Shown here: positions 1 through 12,120 of the stretch, one piece after another
How positions within the stretch are numbered: position 1 is the stretch's first letter
How the letters are laid out: each line of letters starts with the position of its first letter
From: Rhabditoides inermis
Lineage: Eukaryota; Nematoda; Chromadorea; Rhabditida; Rhabditidae
Assembly (NCBI GenBank): GCA_963966185.1
Contig: CAWZYM010000407.1
Location: forward strand, 428,001 to 492,000
DNA: 64,000 nt
Direction: 5' to 3'
The notes under the pieces: generated by a model
What the model was told of the DNA's origin: nothing
The model's database searches: none
Seen by the model: the letters and a program-made list of their open reading frames with translations, nothing else
Program-made: the position numbers and the translations under genes

Positions 1-3000
1 CCTAACTTCTTCCTAACTTCCTATTGATGTACTATTGTTTCTAACTTCTTCCTAACTTCTTCCTAACTTCTTCCTAACTTCTTCCTAACTTCTTCCTAAC
101 TTCCTATTGATGTACTATTGTTTCTAACTTCTTCCTGACTTCTTCCGAACTTCTTCCTAACTTCTTCCTAACTTCTTCCTAACTTCTTCCTAACTTCTTC
201 CTAACTTCTTCCTAACTTCTTCCTATTTTCTTCCTAACTTCTTCCTAACTTCCTATTGATGTGCTATTATTTCTAAGTTCTTCCTAACTTCTTTCTAACT
301 TCTTCCTAACTTCTTCCTAACTTCTTCCTAACTTCCTATTGATGTACTATTGTTTCTAACTTCTTCCTAACTTCTTCCTAACTTCTTCCTAACTTCTTCC
401 TAACTTCTTCCTAACTTCTTCCTAACTTCCTATTGATGTACTATTGTTTCTAACTTCTTCCTGACTTCTTCCGAACTTCTTCCTAACTTCTTCCTAACTT
501 CTTCCTAACTTCTTCCTAACTTCTTCCTAACTCCTTCCTAATTTCTTCCTGACTTCTTCCTAACTTCCTATTGATGTGCTATTGTTTCTAACTTCTTCCT
601 GACTTCTTCCGAACTTCTTCCTAACTTCTTCCTAACTTCTTCCTAACTTCTTCCTAACTTCTTCCTAACTTCTTCCTAACTCCTTCCTAATTTCTTCCTG
701 ACTTCTTCCTAACTTCCTATTGATGTGCTATTATTTCTAACTTCTTCCTAACTTCTTTCTAACTTCTTCCTAACTTCTTCCTAACTTCTTCCTAATTTCC
801 TATTGATGTACTATTGTTTCTAACTTCTTCCTGACTTCTTCCTAACTTCTTCCTAACTTCTTCCTAACTTCCTGTTGATGTACTATTGTTTCTAACTTCT
901 TCCTGACTTCTTCCTAACTTCTTCCTAACTTCTTCCTAACTTCTTCCTAACTTCTTCCTAACTTCTTCCCAACTTCTTCCTAACTTCTTCCTAACTTTTT
1001 CTTAACGTCTTCCTAACTTCTTCCTAACTTCTTCCTAACTTCTTTCTAACTTCTTCCTAACTTCTTCCTAACTTCTTCCTAACTTCTTCCTAACTTCCTA
1101 TTGATGTACTATTGTTTCTAACTTCTTCCTAACTTCTTCCTAACTTCTTCCTAACTTCTTCCTAACTTCTTCCTAACTTCTTCCTAACTTCCTATTGATG
1201 TACTATTGTTTCTAACTTCTTCCTGACTTCTTCCGAACTTCTTCCTAACTTCTTCCTAACTTCTTCCTAACTTCTTCCTAACTTCTTCCTAATTTCTTCC
1301 TGACTTCTTCCTAACTTCCCATTGATGTGCTATTGTTTCTAACTTCTTCCTGACTTCTTCCTAACTTCTTCCTAACTTCTTCCTAACTTCTTCCTAACTT
1401 CTTCCTAACTTCTTTCTAACTTCTTCCTAATTTCTTCCTGACTTCTTCCTAACTTCTTCCTAACTTCTTCCTAACTTCTTCCTAACTTCTTCCTAATTTC
1501 TTCCTGACTTCTTCCTAACTTCCTATTGATGTGCTATTGTTTCTAACTTCTTCCTGACTTCTTCCTAACTTCTTCCTAACTTCTTCCTAACTTCTTCCTA
1601 ACTTCTTCCTAACTTCTTTCTAACTTCTTCCTAATTTCTTCCTGACTTCTTCCTAACTTCCTATTGATGTGCTATTGTTTCTAACTTCTTCCTGACTTCT
1701 TCCTAACTTCTTCCTAACTTCTTCCTAACTTCTTCCTAACTTCTTCCTAACTTCTTCCTAACTTCTTCCTAACTTCTTCCTAACTTCTTCCTAACTTCTT
1801 CCTAATTTCTTCCTAACTTCTTCCTAACTCCTTTCTAACTTCTTCCTAACTTCTTCCTAACTTCTTCCTAACTTCCTATTGATGTACTATTGTTTCTAAC
1901 TTCTTCCTAACTTCTTCCTAACTTCTTCCTAACTTCTTCCTAACTTCCTATTGATGTACTATTGTTTCTAACTTCTTCCTGACTTCTTCCGAACTTCTTC
2001 CTAACTTCTTCCTAACTTCTTCCTAACTTCTTCCTAACTTCTTCCTAATTTCTTCCTGACTTCTTCCTAACTTCCTATTGATGTGCTATTGTTTCTAACT
2101 TCTTCCTTACTTCTTCCTAACTTCTTCCTAACTTCTTCCTAACTTCTTCCTAACTTCTTCCTAACTTCTTCCTAACTTCTTCCTAATTTCTTCCTGACTT
2201 CTTCCTAACTTCCTATTGATGTGCTATTGTTTCTAACTTCTTCCTGACTTCTTCCTAACTTCTTCCTAACTTCTTCCTAACTTCTTCCTAACTTCTTCCT
2301 AACTTCTTTCTAACTTCTTCCTAACTTCTTCCTAACTTCTTCCTAACTTCTTCCTAACTTCTTCCTAACTTCTTCCTAACTTCTTCCTAACTTCTTCCTA
2401 ACTTCTTCCTAATTTCTTCCTAACTTCTTCCTAACTTCCTATTGATGTGCTATTATTTCTAACTTCTTCCTAACTTCTTTCTAACTTCTTCCTAACTTCT
2501 TCCTAACTTCTTCCTAACTTCTTCCTAACTTCTTCCTAATTTCCTATTGATGTACTATTGTTTCTAACTTCTTCCTGACTTCTTCCTAACTTCTTCCTAA
2601 CTTCTTCCTAACTTCTTCCTAACTTCCTGTTGATGTACTATTGTTTCTAACTTCTTCCTGACTTCTTCCTAACTTCTTCCTAACTTCTTCCTAACTTCTT
2701 CCTAACTTCTTCCCAACTTCTTCCTAACTTCTTCCTAACTTTTTCTTAACGTCTTCCTAACTTCTTCCTAACTTCTTCCTAACTTCTTCCTAACTTCTTC
2801 CTAACTTCTTCCTAACTTCTTCCTAACTTCTTCCTAACTTCCTATTGATGTACTATTGTTTCTAACTTCTTCCTAACTTCTTCCTAACTTCTTCCTAACT
2901 TCTTCCTAACTTCTTCCTAACTTCTTCCTAACTTCTTCCTAACTTCCTATTGATGTACTATTGTTTCTAACTTCTTCCTGACTTCTTCCGAACTTCTTCC

Positions 3001-6000
3001 TAACTTCTTCCTAACTTCTTCCTAACTTCTTCCTAACTTCTTCCTAATTTCTTCCTGACTTCTTCCTAACTTCCCATTGATGTGCTATTGTTTCTAACTT
3101 CTTCCTGACTTCTTCCTAACTTCTTCCTAACTTCTTCCTAACTTCTTCCTAACTTCTTCCTAACTTCTTTCTAACTTCTTCCTAATTTCTTCCTGACTTC
3201 TTCCTAACTTCCTATGGATGTGCTATTGTTTCTAACTTCTTCCTGACTTCTTCCTAACTTCTTCCTAACTTCTTCCTAACTTCTTCCTAACTTCTTCCTA
3301 ACTTCTTCCTAACTTCTTCCTAACTTCTTCCTAACTTCTTCCTAACTTCTTCCTAACTTCTTCCTATTTTCTTCCTAACTTCTTCCTAACTTCCTATTGA
3401 TGTGCTATTATTTCTAAGTTCTTCCTAACTTCTTCCTAACTTCTTCCTAACTTCCTATTGATGTACTATTGTTTCTAACTTCTTCCTAACTTCTTCCTAA
3501 CTTCTTCCTAACTTCTTCCTAACTTCTTCCTAACTTCCTATTGATGTACTATTGTTTCTAACTTCTTCCTGACTTCTTCCGAACTTCTTCCTAACTTCTT
3601 CCTAACTTCTTCCTAACTTCTTCATAACTTCTTCCTAACTCCTTCCTAATTTCTTCCTGACTTCTTCCTAACTTCCTATTGATGTGCTATTGTTTCTAAC
3701 TTCTTCCTGACTTCTTCCTAACTTCTTCCTAACTTCTTCCTAACTTCTTCCTAACTTCTTCCCAACTTCTTCCTAACTTCTTCCTAACTTTTTCTTAACG
3801 TCTTCCTAACTTCTTCCTAACTTCTTCCTAACTTCTTCCTAACTTCTTTCTAACTTCTTCCTAACTTCTTCCTAACTTCTTCCTAACTTCCTATTGATGT
3901 ACTATTGTTTCTAACTTCTTCCTAACTTCTTCCTAACTTCTTCCTAACTTCTTCCTAACTTCTTCCTAACTTCTTCCTAACTTCCTATTGATGTACTATT
4001 GTTTCTAACTTCTTCCTGACTTCTTCCGAACTTCTTCCTAACTTCTTCCTAACTTCTTCCTAACTTCTTCCTAACTTCTTCCTAACTCCTTCCTAATTTC
4101 TTCCTGACTTCTTCCTAACTTCCTATTGATGTGCTATTGTTTCTAACTTCTTCCTGACTTCTTCCTAACTTCTTCCTAACTTCTTCCTAACTTCTTCCTA
4201 ACTTCTTCCCAACTTCTTCCTAACTTCTTCCTAACTTTTTCTTAACGTCTTCCTAACTTCTTCCTAACTTCTTCCTAACTTCTTCCTAACTTCTTTCTAA
4301 CTTCTTCCTAACTTCTTCCTAACTTCTTCCTAACTTCCTATTGATGTACTATTGTTTCTAACTTCTTCCTAACTTCTTCCTAACTTCTTCCTAACTTCCT
4401 ATTGATGTACTATTGTTTCCAACTTCTTCCTAACTTCTTCCTAACTTCTTCCTAACTTCTTCCTAATTTCCTATTGATGTACTATTGTTTCTAACTTCTT
4501 CCTGACTTCTTCCTAACTTCTTCCTAACTTCTTCCTAACTTCTTCCTAACTTCCTGTTGATGTACTATTGTTTCTAACTTCTTCCTGACTTCTTCCTAAC
4601 TTCTTCCTAACTTCTTCCTAACTTCTTCCTAACTTCTTCCCAACTTCTTCCTAACTTCTTCCTAACTTTTTCTTAACGTCTTCCTAACTTCTTCCTAACT
4701 TCTTCCTAACTTCTTCCTAACTTCTTTCTAACTTCTTCCTAACTTCTTCCTAACTTCTTCCTAACTTCCTATTGATGTACTATTGTTTCTAACTTCTTCC
4801 TAACTTCTTCCTAACTTCTTCCTAACTTCTTCCTAACTTCTTCCTAACTTCTTCCTAACTTCTTCCTAATTTCTTCCTGACTTCTTCCTAACTTCCTATT
4901 GATGTGCTATTGTTTCTAACTTCTTCCTTACTTCTTCCTAACTTCTTCCTAACTTCTTCCTAACTTCTTCCTAACTTCTTCCTAACTTCTTTCTAACTTC
5001 TTCCTAATTTCTTCCTGACTTCTTCCTAACTTCCTATTGATGTGCTATTGTTTCTAACTTCTTCCTGACTTCTTCCTAACTTCTTCCTAACTTCTTTCTA
5101 ACTTCTTCCTAACTTCTTCCTAACTTCTTCCTAACTTCTTCCTAACTTCTTCCTAACTTCTTCCTAACTTCTTCCTAACTTCTTCCTAACTTCTTCCTAA
5201 TTTCTTCCTAACTTCTTCCTAACTTCCTATTGATGTGCTATTATTTCTAACTTCTTCCTAACTTCTTTCTAACTTCTTCCTAACTTCTTCCTAACTTCTT
5301 CCTAACTTCTTCCTAACTTCTTCCTAATTTCCTATTGATGTACTATTGTTTCTAACTTCTTCCTGACTTCTTCCTAACTTCTTCCTAACTTCTTCCTAAC
5401 TTCTTCCTAACTTCTTCCTAACTTCTTCCTAACTTCCTGTTGATGTACTATTGTTTCTAACTTCTTCCTGACTTCTTCCTAACTTCTTCCTAACTTCTTC
5501 CTAACTTCTTCCTAACTTCTTCCCAACTTCTTCCTAACTTCTTCCTAACTTTTTCTTAACGTCTTCCTAACTTCTTCCTAACTTCTTCCTAACTTCTTTC
5601 TAACTTCTTCCTAACTTCTTCCTAACTTCTTCCTAACTTCTTCCTAACTTCCTATTGATGTACTATTGTTTCTAACTTCTTCCTAACTTCTTCCTAACTT
5701 CTTCCTAACTTCTTCCTAACTTCTTCCTAACTTCCTATTGATGTACTATTGTTTCTAACTTCTTCCTGACTTCTTCCGAACTTCTTCCTAACTTCTTCCT
5801 AACTTCTTCCTAACTTCTTCCTAACTTCTTCCTAATTTCTTCCTGACTTCTTCCTAACTTCCCATTGATGTGCTATTGTTTCTAACTTCTTCCTGACTTC
5901 TTCCTAACTTCTTCCTAACTTCTTCCTAACTTCTTCCTAACTTCTTCCTAACTTCTTTCTAACTTCTTCCTAATTTCTTCCTGACTTCTTCCTAACTTCC

Positions 6001-9000
6001 TATTGATGTGCTATTGTTTCTAACTTCTTCCTGACTTCTTCCTAACTTCTTCCTAACTTCTTCCTATTTTCTTCCTAACTTCTTCCTAACTTCCTATTGA
6101 TGTGCTATTATTTCTAAGTTCTTCCTAACTTCTTTCTAACTTCTTCCTAACTTCTTCCTAACTTCTTCCTAACTTCCTATTGATGTACTATTGTTTCTAA
6201 CTTCTTCCTAACTTCTTCCTAACTTCTTCCTAACTTCTTCCTAACTTCTTCCTAACTTCCTATTGATGTACTATTGTTTCTAACTTCTTCCTGACTTCTT
6301 CCGAACTTCTTCCTAACTTCTTCCTAACTTCTTCCTAACTTCTTCCTAACTTCTTCCTAACTTCTTCCTAACTCCTTCCTAATTTCTTCCTGACTTCTTC
6401 CTAACTTCCTATTGATGTGCTATTGTTTCTAACTTCTTCCTGACTTCTTCCGAACTTCTTCCTAACTTCTTCCTAACTTCTTCCTAACTTCTTCCTAACT
6501 TCTTCCTAACTTCTTCCTAACTCCTTCCTAATTTCTTCCTGACTTCTTCCTAACTTCCTATTGATGTGCTATTATTTCTAACTTCTTCCTAACTTCTTTC
6601 TAACTTCTTCCTAACTTCTTCCTAACTTCTTCCTAATTTCCTATTGATGTACTATTGTTTCTAACTTCTTCCTGACTTCTTCCTAACTTCTTCCTAACTT
6701 CTTCCTAACTTCTTCCTAACTTCCTGTTGATGTACTATTGTTTCTAACTTCTTCCTGACTTCTTCCTAACTTCTTCCTAACTTCTTCCTAACTTCTTCCT
6801 AACTTCTTCCTAACTTCTTCCCAACTTCTTCCTAACTTCTTCCTAACTTTTTCTTAACGTCTTCCTAACTTCTTCCTAACTTCTTCCTAACTTCTTTCTA
6901 ACTTCTTCCTAACTTCTTCCTAACTTCTTCCTAACTTCTTCCTAACTTCCTATTGATGTACTATTGTTTCTAACTTCTTCCTGACTTCTTCCGAACTTCT
7001 TCCTAACTTCTTCCTAACTTCTTCCTAACTTCTTCCTAACTTCTTCCTAATTTCTTCCTGACTTCTTCCTAACTTCCTATTGATGTGCTATTGTTTCTAA
7101 CTTCTTCCTGACTTCTTCCTAACTTCTTCCTAACTTCTTCCTAACTTCTTTCTAACTTCTTCCTAATTTCTTCCTGACTTCTTCCTAACTTCCTATTGAT
7201 GTGCTATTGTTTCTAACTTCTTCCTGACTTCTTCCTAACTTCTTCCTAACTTCTTCCTAACTTCTTCCTAACTTCTTCCTAACTTCTTCCTAACTTCTTC
7301 CTAACTTCTTCCTAACTTCTTCCTAACTTCTTCCTAACTTCTTCCTAATTTCTTCCTAACTTCTTCCTAACTTCCTATTGATGTGCTATTATTTCTAACT
7401 TCTTCCTAACTTCTTTCTAACTTCTTCCTAACTTCTTCCTAACTTCTTCCTAACTTCTTCCTAACTTCTTCCTAACTTCCTATTGATGTACTATTGTTTC
7501 CAACTTCTTCCTAACTTCTTCCTAACTTCTTCCTAACTTCTTCCTAATTTCCTATTGATGTACTATTGTTTCTAACTTCTTCCTGACTTCTTCCTAACTT
7601 CTTCCTAACTTCTTCCTAACTTCTTCCTAACTTCCTGTTGATGTACTATTGTTTCTAACTTCTTCCTGACTTCTTCCTAACTTCTTCCTAACTTCTTCCT
7701 AACTTCTTCCTAACTTCTTCCCAACTTCTTCCTAACTTCTTCCTAACTTTTTCTTAACGTCTTCCTAACTTCTTCCTAACTTCTTCCTAACTTCTTCCTA
7801 ACTTCTTTCTAACTTCTTCCTAACTTCTTCCTAACTTCTTCCTAACTTCCTATTGATGTACTATTGTTTCTAACTTCTTCCTAACTTCTTCCTAACTTCT
7901 TCCTAACTTCTTCCTAACTTCTTCCTAACTTCTTCCTAACTTCCTATTGATGTACTATTGTTTCTAACTTCTTCCTGACTTCTTCCGAACTTCTTCCTAA
8001 CTTCTTCCTAACTTCTTCCTAACTTCTTCCTAACTTCTTCCTAATTTCTTCCTGACTTCTTCCTAACTTCCTATTGATGTGCTATTGTTTCTAACTTCTT
8101 CCTGACTTCTTCCTAACTTCTTCCTAACTTCTTCCTAACTTCTTCCTAACTTCTTCCTAACTTCTTTCTAACTTCTTCCTAATTTCTTCCTGACTTCTTC
8201 CTAACTTCCTATTGATGTGCTATTGTTTCTAACTTCTTCCTGACTTCTTCCTAACTTCTTCCTAACTTCTTCCTAACTTCTTCCTAACTTCTTCCTAACT
8301 TCTTCCTAACTTCTTCCTAACTTCTTCCTAACTTCTTCCTAACTTCTTCCTAATTTCTTCCTAACTTCTTCCTAACTCCTTTCTAACTTCTACCTAACTT
8401 CTTCCTAACTTCTTCCTAACTTCCTATTGATGTACTATTGTTTCTAACTTCTTCCTGACTTCTTCCGAACTTCTTCCTAACTTCTTCCTAACTTCTTCCT
8501 AACTTCTTCCTAATTTCCTATTGATGTACTATTGTTTCTAACTTCTTCCTGACTTCTTCCTAACTTCTTCCCAACTTCTTCCTAACTTCTTCCTAACTTC
8601 TTCCTAACTTCTTCCTAACTTCCTATTGATGTACTATTGTTTCTAACTTCTTCCTGACTTCTTCCGAACTTCTTCCTAACTTCTTCCTAACTTCTTCCTA
8701 ACTTCTTCCTAACTTCTTCCTAATTTCTTCCTGACTTCTTCCTAACTTCCTATTGATGTGCTATTGTTTCTAACTTCTTCCTGACTTCTTCCTAACTTCT
8801 TCCTAACTTCTTCCTAACTTCTTTCTAACTTCTTCCTAATTTCTTCCTGACTTCTTCCTAACTTCCTATTGATGTGCTATTGTTTCTAACTTCTTCCTGA
8901 CTTCTTCCTAACTTCTTCCTAACTTCTTCCTAACTTCTTCCTAACTTCTTCCTAACTTCTTCCTAACTTCTTCCTAACTTCTTCCTAACTTCTTCCTAAC

Positions 9001-11382
9001 TTCTTCCTAATTTCTTCCTAACTTCTTCCTAACTTCCTATTGATGTGCTATTATTTCTAACTTCTTCCTAACTTCTTTCTAACTTCTTCCTAACTTCTTC
9101 CTAACTTCTTCCTAACTTCTTCCTAACTTCCTATTGATGTACTATTGTTTCCAACTTCTTCCTAACTTCTTCCTAACTTCTTCCTAACTTCTTCCTAATT
9201 TCCTATTGATGTACTATTGTTTCTAACTTCTTCCTGACTTCTTCCTAACTTCTTCCTAACTTCTTCCTAACTTCTTCCTAACTTCCTGTTGATGTACTAT
9301 TGTTTCTAACTTCTTCCTGACTTCTTCCTAACTTCTTCCTAACTTCTTCCTAACTTCTTCCTAACTTCTTCCCAACTTCTTCCTAACTTCTTCCTAACTT
9401 TTTCTTAACGTCTTCCTAACTTCTTCCTAACTTCTTCCTAACTTCTTCCTAACTTCTTTCTAACTTCTTCCTAACTTCTTCCTAACTTCTTCCTAACTTC
9501 CTATTGATGTACTATTGTTTCTAACTTCTTCCTAACTTCTTCCTAACTTCTTCCTAACTTCTTCCTAACTTCTTCCTAACTTCTTCCTAACTTCTTCCTA
9601 ATTTCTTCCTAACTTCTTCCTAACTTCCTATTGATGTGCTATTATTTCTAACTTCTTCCTAACTTCTTTCTAACTTCTTCCTAACTTCTTCCTAACTTCT
9701 TCCTAACTTCTTCCTAACTTCCTATTGATGTACTATTGTTTCCAACTTCTTCCTAACTTCTTCCTAACTTCTTCCTAACTTCTTCCTAATTTCCTATTGA
9801 TGTACTATTGTTTCTAACTTCTTCCTGACTTCTTACTAACTTCTTCCTAACTTCTTCCTAACTTCTTCCTAACTTCCTGTTGATGTACTATTGTTTCTAA
9901 CTTCTTCCTGACTTCTTCCTAACTTCTTCCTAACTTCTTCCTAACTTCTTCCTAACTTCTTCCCAACTTCTTCCTAACTTCTTCCTAACTTTTTCTTAAC
10001 GTCTTCCTAACTTCTTCCTAACTTCTTCCTAACTTCTTCCTAACTTCTTTCTAACTTCTTCCTAACTTCTTCCTAACTTCTTCCTAACTTCCTATTGATG
10101 TACTATTGTTTCTAACTTCTTCCTAACTTCTTCCTAACTTCTTCCTAACTTCTTCCTAACTTCTTCCTAACTTCTTCCTAACTTCTTCCTAACTTCCTAT
10201 TGATGTACTATTGTTTCTAACTTCTTCCTGACTTCTTCCGAACTTCTTCCTAACTTCTTCCTAACTTCTTCCTAACTTCTTCCTAACTTCTTCCTAATTT
10301 CTTCCTGACTTCTTCCTAACTTCCTATTGATGTGCTATTGTTTCTAACTTCTTCCTGACTTCTTCCTAACTTCTTCCTAACTTCTTCCTAACTTCTTCCT
10401 AACTTCTTCCTAACTTCTTTCTAACTTCTTCCTAATTTCTTCCTGACTTCTTCCTAACTTCCTATTGATGTGCTATTGTTTCTAACTTCTTCCTGACTTC
10501 TTCCTAACTTCTTCCTAACTTCTTCCTAACTTCTTCCTAACTTCTTCTTAACTTCTTCCAAACTTCTTCCTAACTTCTTCCTAACTTCTTCCTAACTTCT
10601 TCCTAATTTCTTCCTAACTTCTTCCTAACTCCTTTCTAACTTCTTCCTAACTTCTTCCTAACTTCTTCCTAACTTCCTATTGATGTACTATTGTTTCTAA
10701 CTTCTTCCTAACTTCTTCCTAACTTCTTCCTAACTTCTTCCTAACTTCCTATTGATGTACTATTGTTTCTAACTTCTTCCTGACTTCTTCCGAACTTCTT
10801 CCTAACTTCTTCCTAACTTCTTCCTAACTTCTTCCTAACTTCTTCCTAATTTCTTCCTGACTTCTTCCTAACTTCCTATTGATGTGCTATTGTTTCTAAC
10901 TTCTTCCTTACTTCTTCCTAACTTCTTCCTAACTTCTTCCTAACTTCTTCCTAACTTCTTCCTAACTTCTTTCTAACTTCTTCCTAATTTCTTCCTGACT
11001 TCTTCCTAACTTCCTATTGATGTGCTATTGTTTCTAACTTCTTCCTGACTTCTTCCTAACTTCTTCCTAACTTCTTCCTAACTTCTTCCTAACTTCTTCC
11101 TAACTTCTTCCTAACTTCTTCCTAACTTCTTCCTAACTTCTTCCTAACTTCTTCCTAACTTCTTCCTAACTTCTTCCTAACTTCTTCCTAACTTCTTTCT
11201 AACTTCTTCCTAACTTCTTCCTAACTTCTTCCTAACTTCTTCCTAATTTCCTATTGATGTACTATTGTTTCTAACTTCTTCCTGACTTCTTCCTAACTTC
11301 TTCCTAACTTCTTCCTAACTTCCTGTTGATGTACTATTGTTTCTAACTTCTTCCTGACTTCTTCCTAACTTCTTCCTAACTT
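1..11382 (+). repeat. S11 satellite: 11-bp tandem array (AACTTCTTCCT)n
   Basis: The stretch consists of 11-bp units AACTTCTTCCT with single-base variants (GACTTCTTCCT, AACTTCTTCCG, AATTTCTTCCT, AACTTCTTTCT, AACTCCTTCCT). Every 80-150 bp the run is broken by a truncated 6-bp unit AACTTC followed by two diverged 11-bp units, CTATTGATGTA (or ...GTG) and CTATTGTTTCT. The reverse strand reads TTAGGAAGAAG, so it holds the arthropod telomere pentamer TTAGG plus six bases. No gene is present: every frame is soon stopped, because 11 is not a multiple of 3 and the unit contains TAA. Confidence 0.97.
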
Positions 11383-11620
11383 CGGTTTGAGATTTCTACC
11401 GTCAGCACCTGACAGTTTGAGATTTCTGCCATCAGAACCTGACGGTTTGAGATCTCTGGCGCTAGAACCTGGCGGTTTGAGATTTCTACCGTCAGAACCT
11501 GACGGTTCGAGATTTCTGCCATCAGAACCTGACGGTTTGAGATTTCTGGAGCTAGAACCTAACGGTTTGAGAACAGAACCTGACGATTTGAAATTTCTGC
11601 GGTTAGAACCTGACGGTTTG
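11383..11620 (+). repeat. S30a satellite, short block
   Basis: About eight 30-bp units, each containing ACCGTCAG-AAC-CTGACGGT or a variant, plus one 21-bp unit. The left edge cuts straight from S11 (AACTTC) into CGGTTTGAG. The block is the first part of a 738-bp composite that recurs at 14111-14848. It is open for 85 codons from a TTG only because the unit is 30 bp long, so it is not called a gene. Confidence 0.95.
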
Positions 11621-11760
11621 AACAGGAAGTTAGGAAGAAGTTAGGAAGAAGTTAGGAAGAAGTTAGGAAGAAGTCAGGAAGAAGTTAGAAACAATAGTAC
11701 ATCAATAGGAAATTAGGAAGAAGTTAGGAAGAAGTTAGGAAGAAGTTAGGAAGAAGTTGG
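11621..11760 (-). repeat. S11 satellite, inverted block
   Basis: The sequence reads AAGAAGTTAGG units, the reverse complement of the neighbouring S11 arrays, and includes one reversed CTATTG module (ACAATAGTACATCAATAGG). The left junction lies in AACAGGAAG, which resembles both the end of S30a and the reversed CCTGTTGATG module. This looks like a microhomology join. Confidence 0.95.
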
Positions 11761-12120
11761 AACTTTTCACAAAGATGTTCAGGTGTTTAGAACTATTCCC
11801 TAGAACAGTTTAGAACTTTTCACAAAGATGTTCAGGTGTTTAGAACTTTTTCCTAGAACAGTTTAGAACTTTTCCCAAAGATGTTCAGGAGTTTAGAACT
11901 TTTCACAAAGATGTTCAGAAGTTTAGAACTTCTCACTAGAACTATCACAAAGTTGTTCAGGAGTTAAGAACTTTTCTCTAGAATAGTTTAGAACTTTCCA
12001 CAAAGATGTTCAGGAGTTTAGAACTTTTCCCTAGAACAGTTTAGAACTTTTCACAACGATGTTTAGGGGTTTAGAACTTTTCACAAAGATGTTCAGGTGT
12101 TTAGAACTATTCCCTAGAAC
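11761..12120 (+). repeat. S30b satellite, short block
   Basis: Tandem units begin GTTTAGAAC. The 30-bp form continues TTTTCACAAAGATGTTCAGG and the 23-bp form continues TTTTCCCTAGAACA. The block ends abruptly at CCTAGAAC, where S11 resumes at 12121. It is the last third of the duplicated composite. Confidence 0.95.

Noticed and set aside
1..11382. Canonical (CCTAA)n telomere
   Set aside because: No two CCTAA pentamers are adjacent anywhere I looked. The motif occurs only as part of the 11-bp unit.
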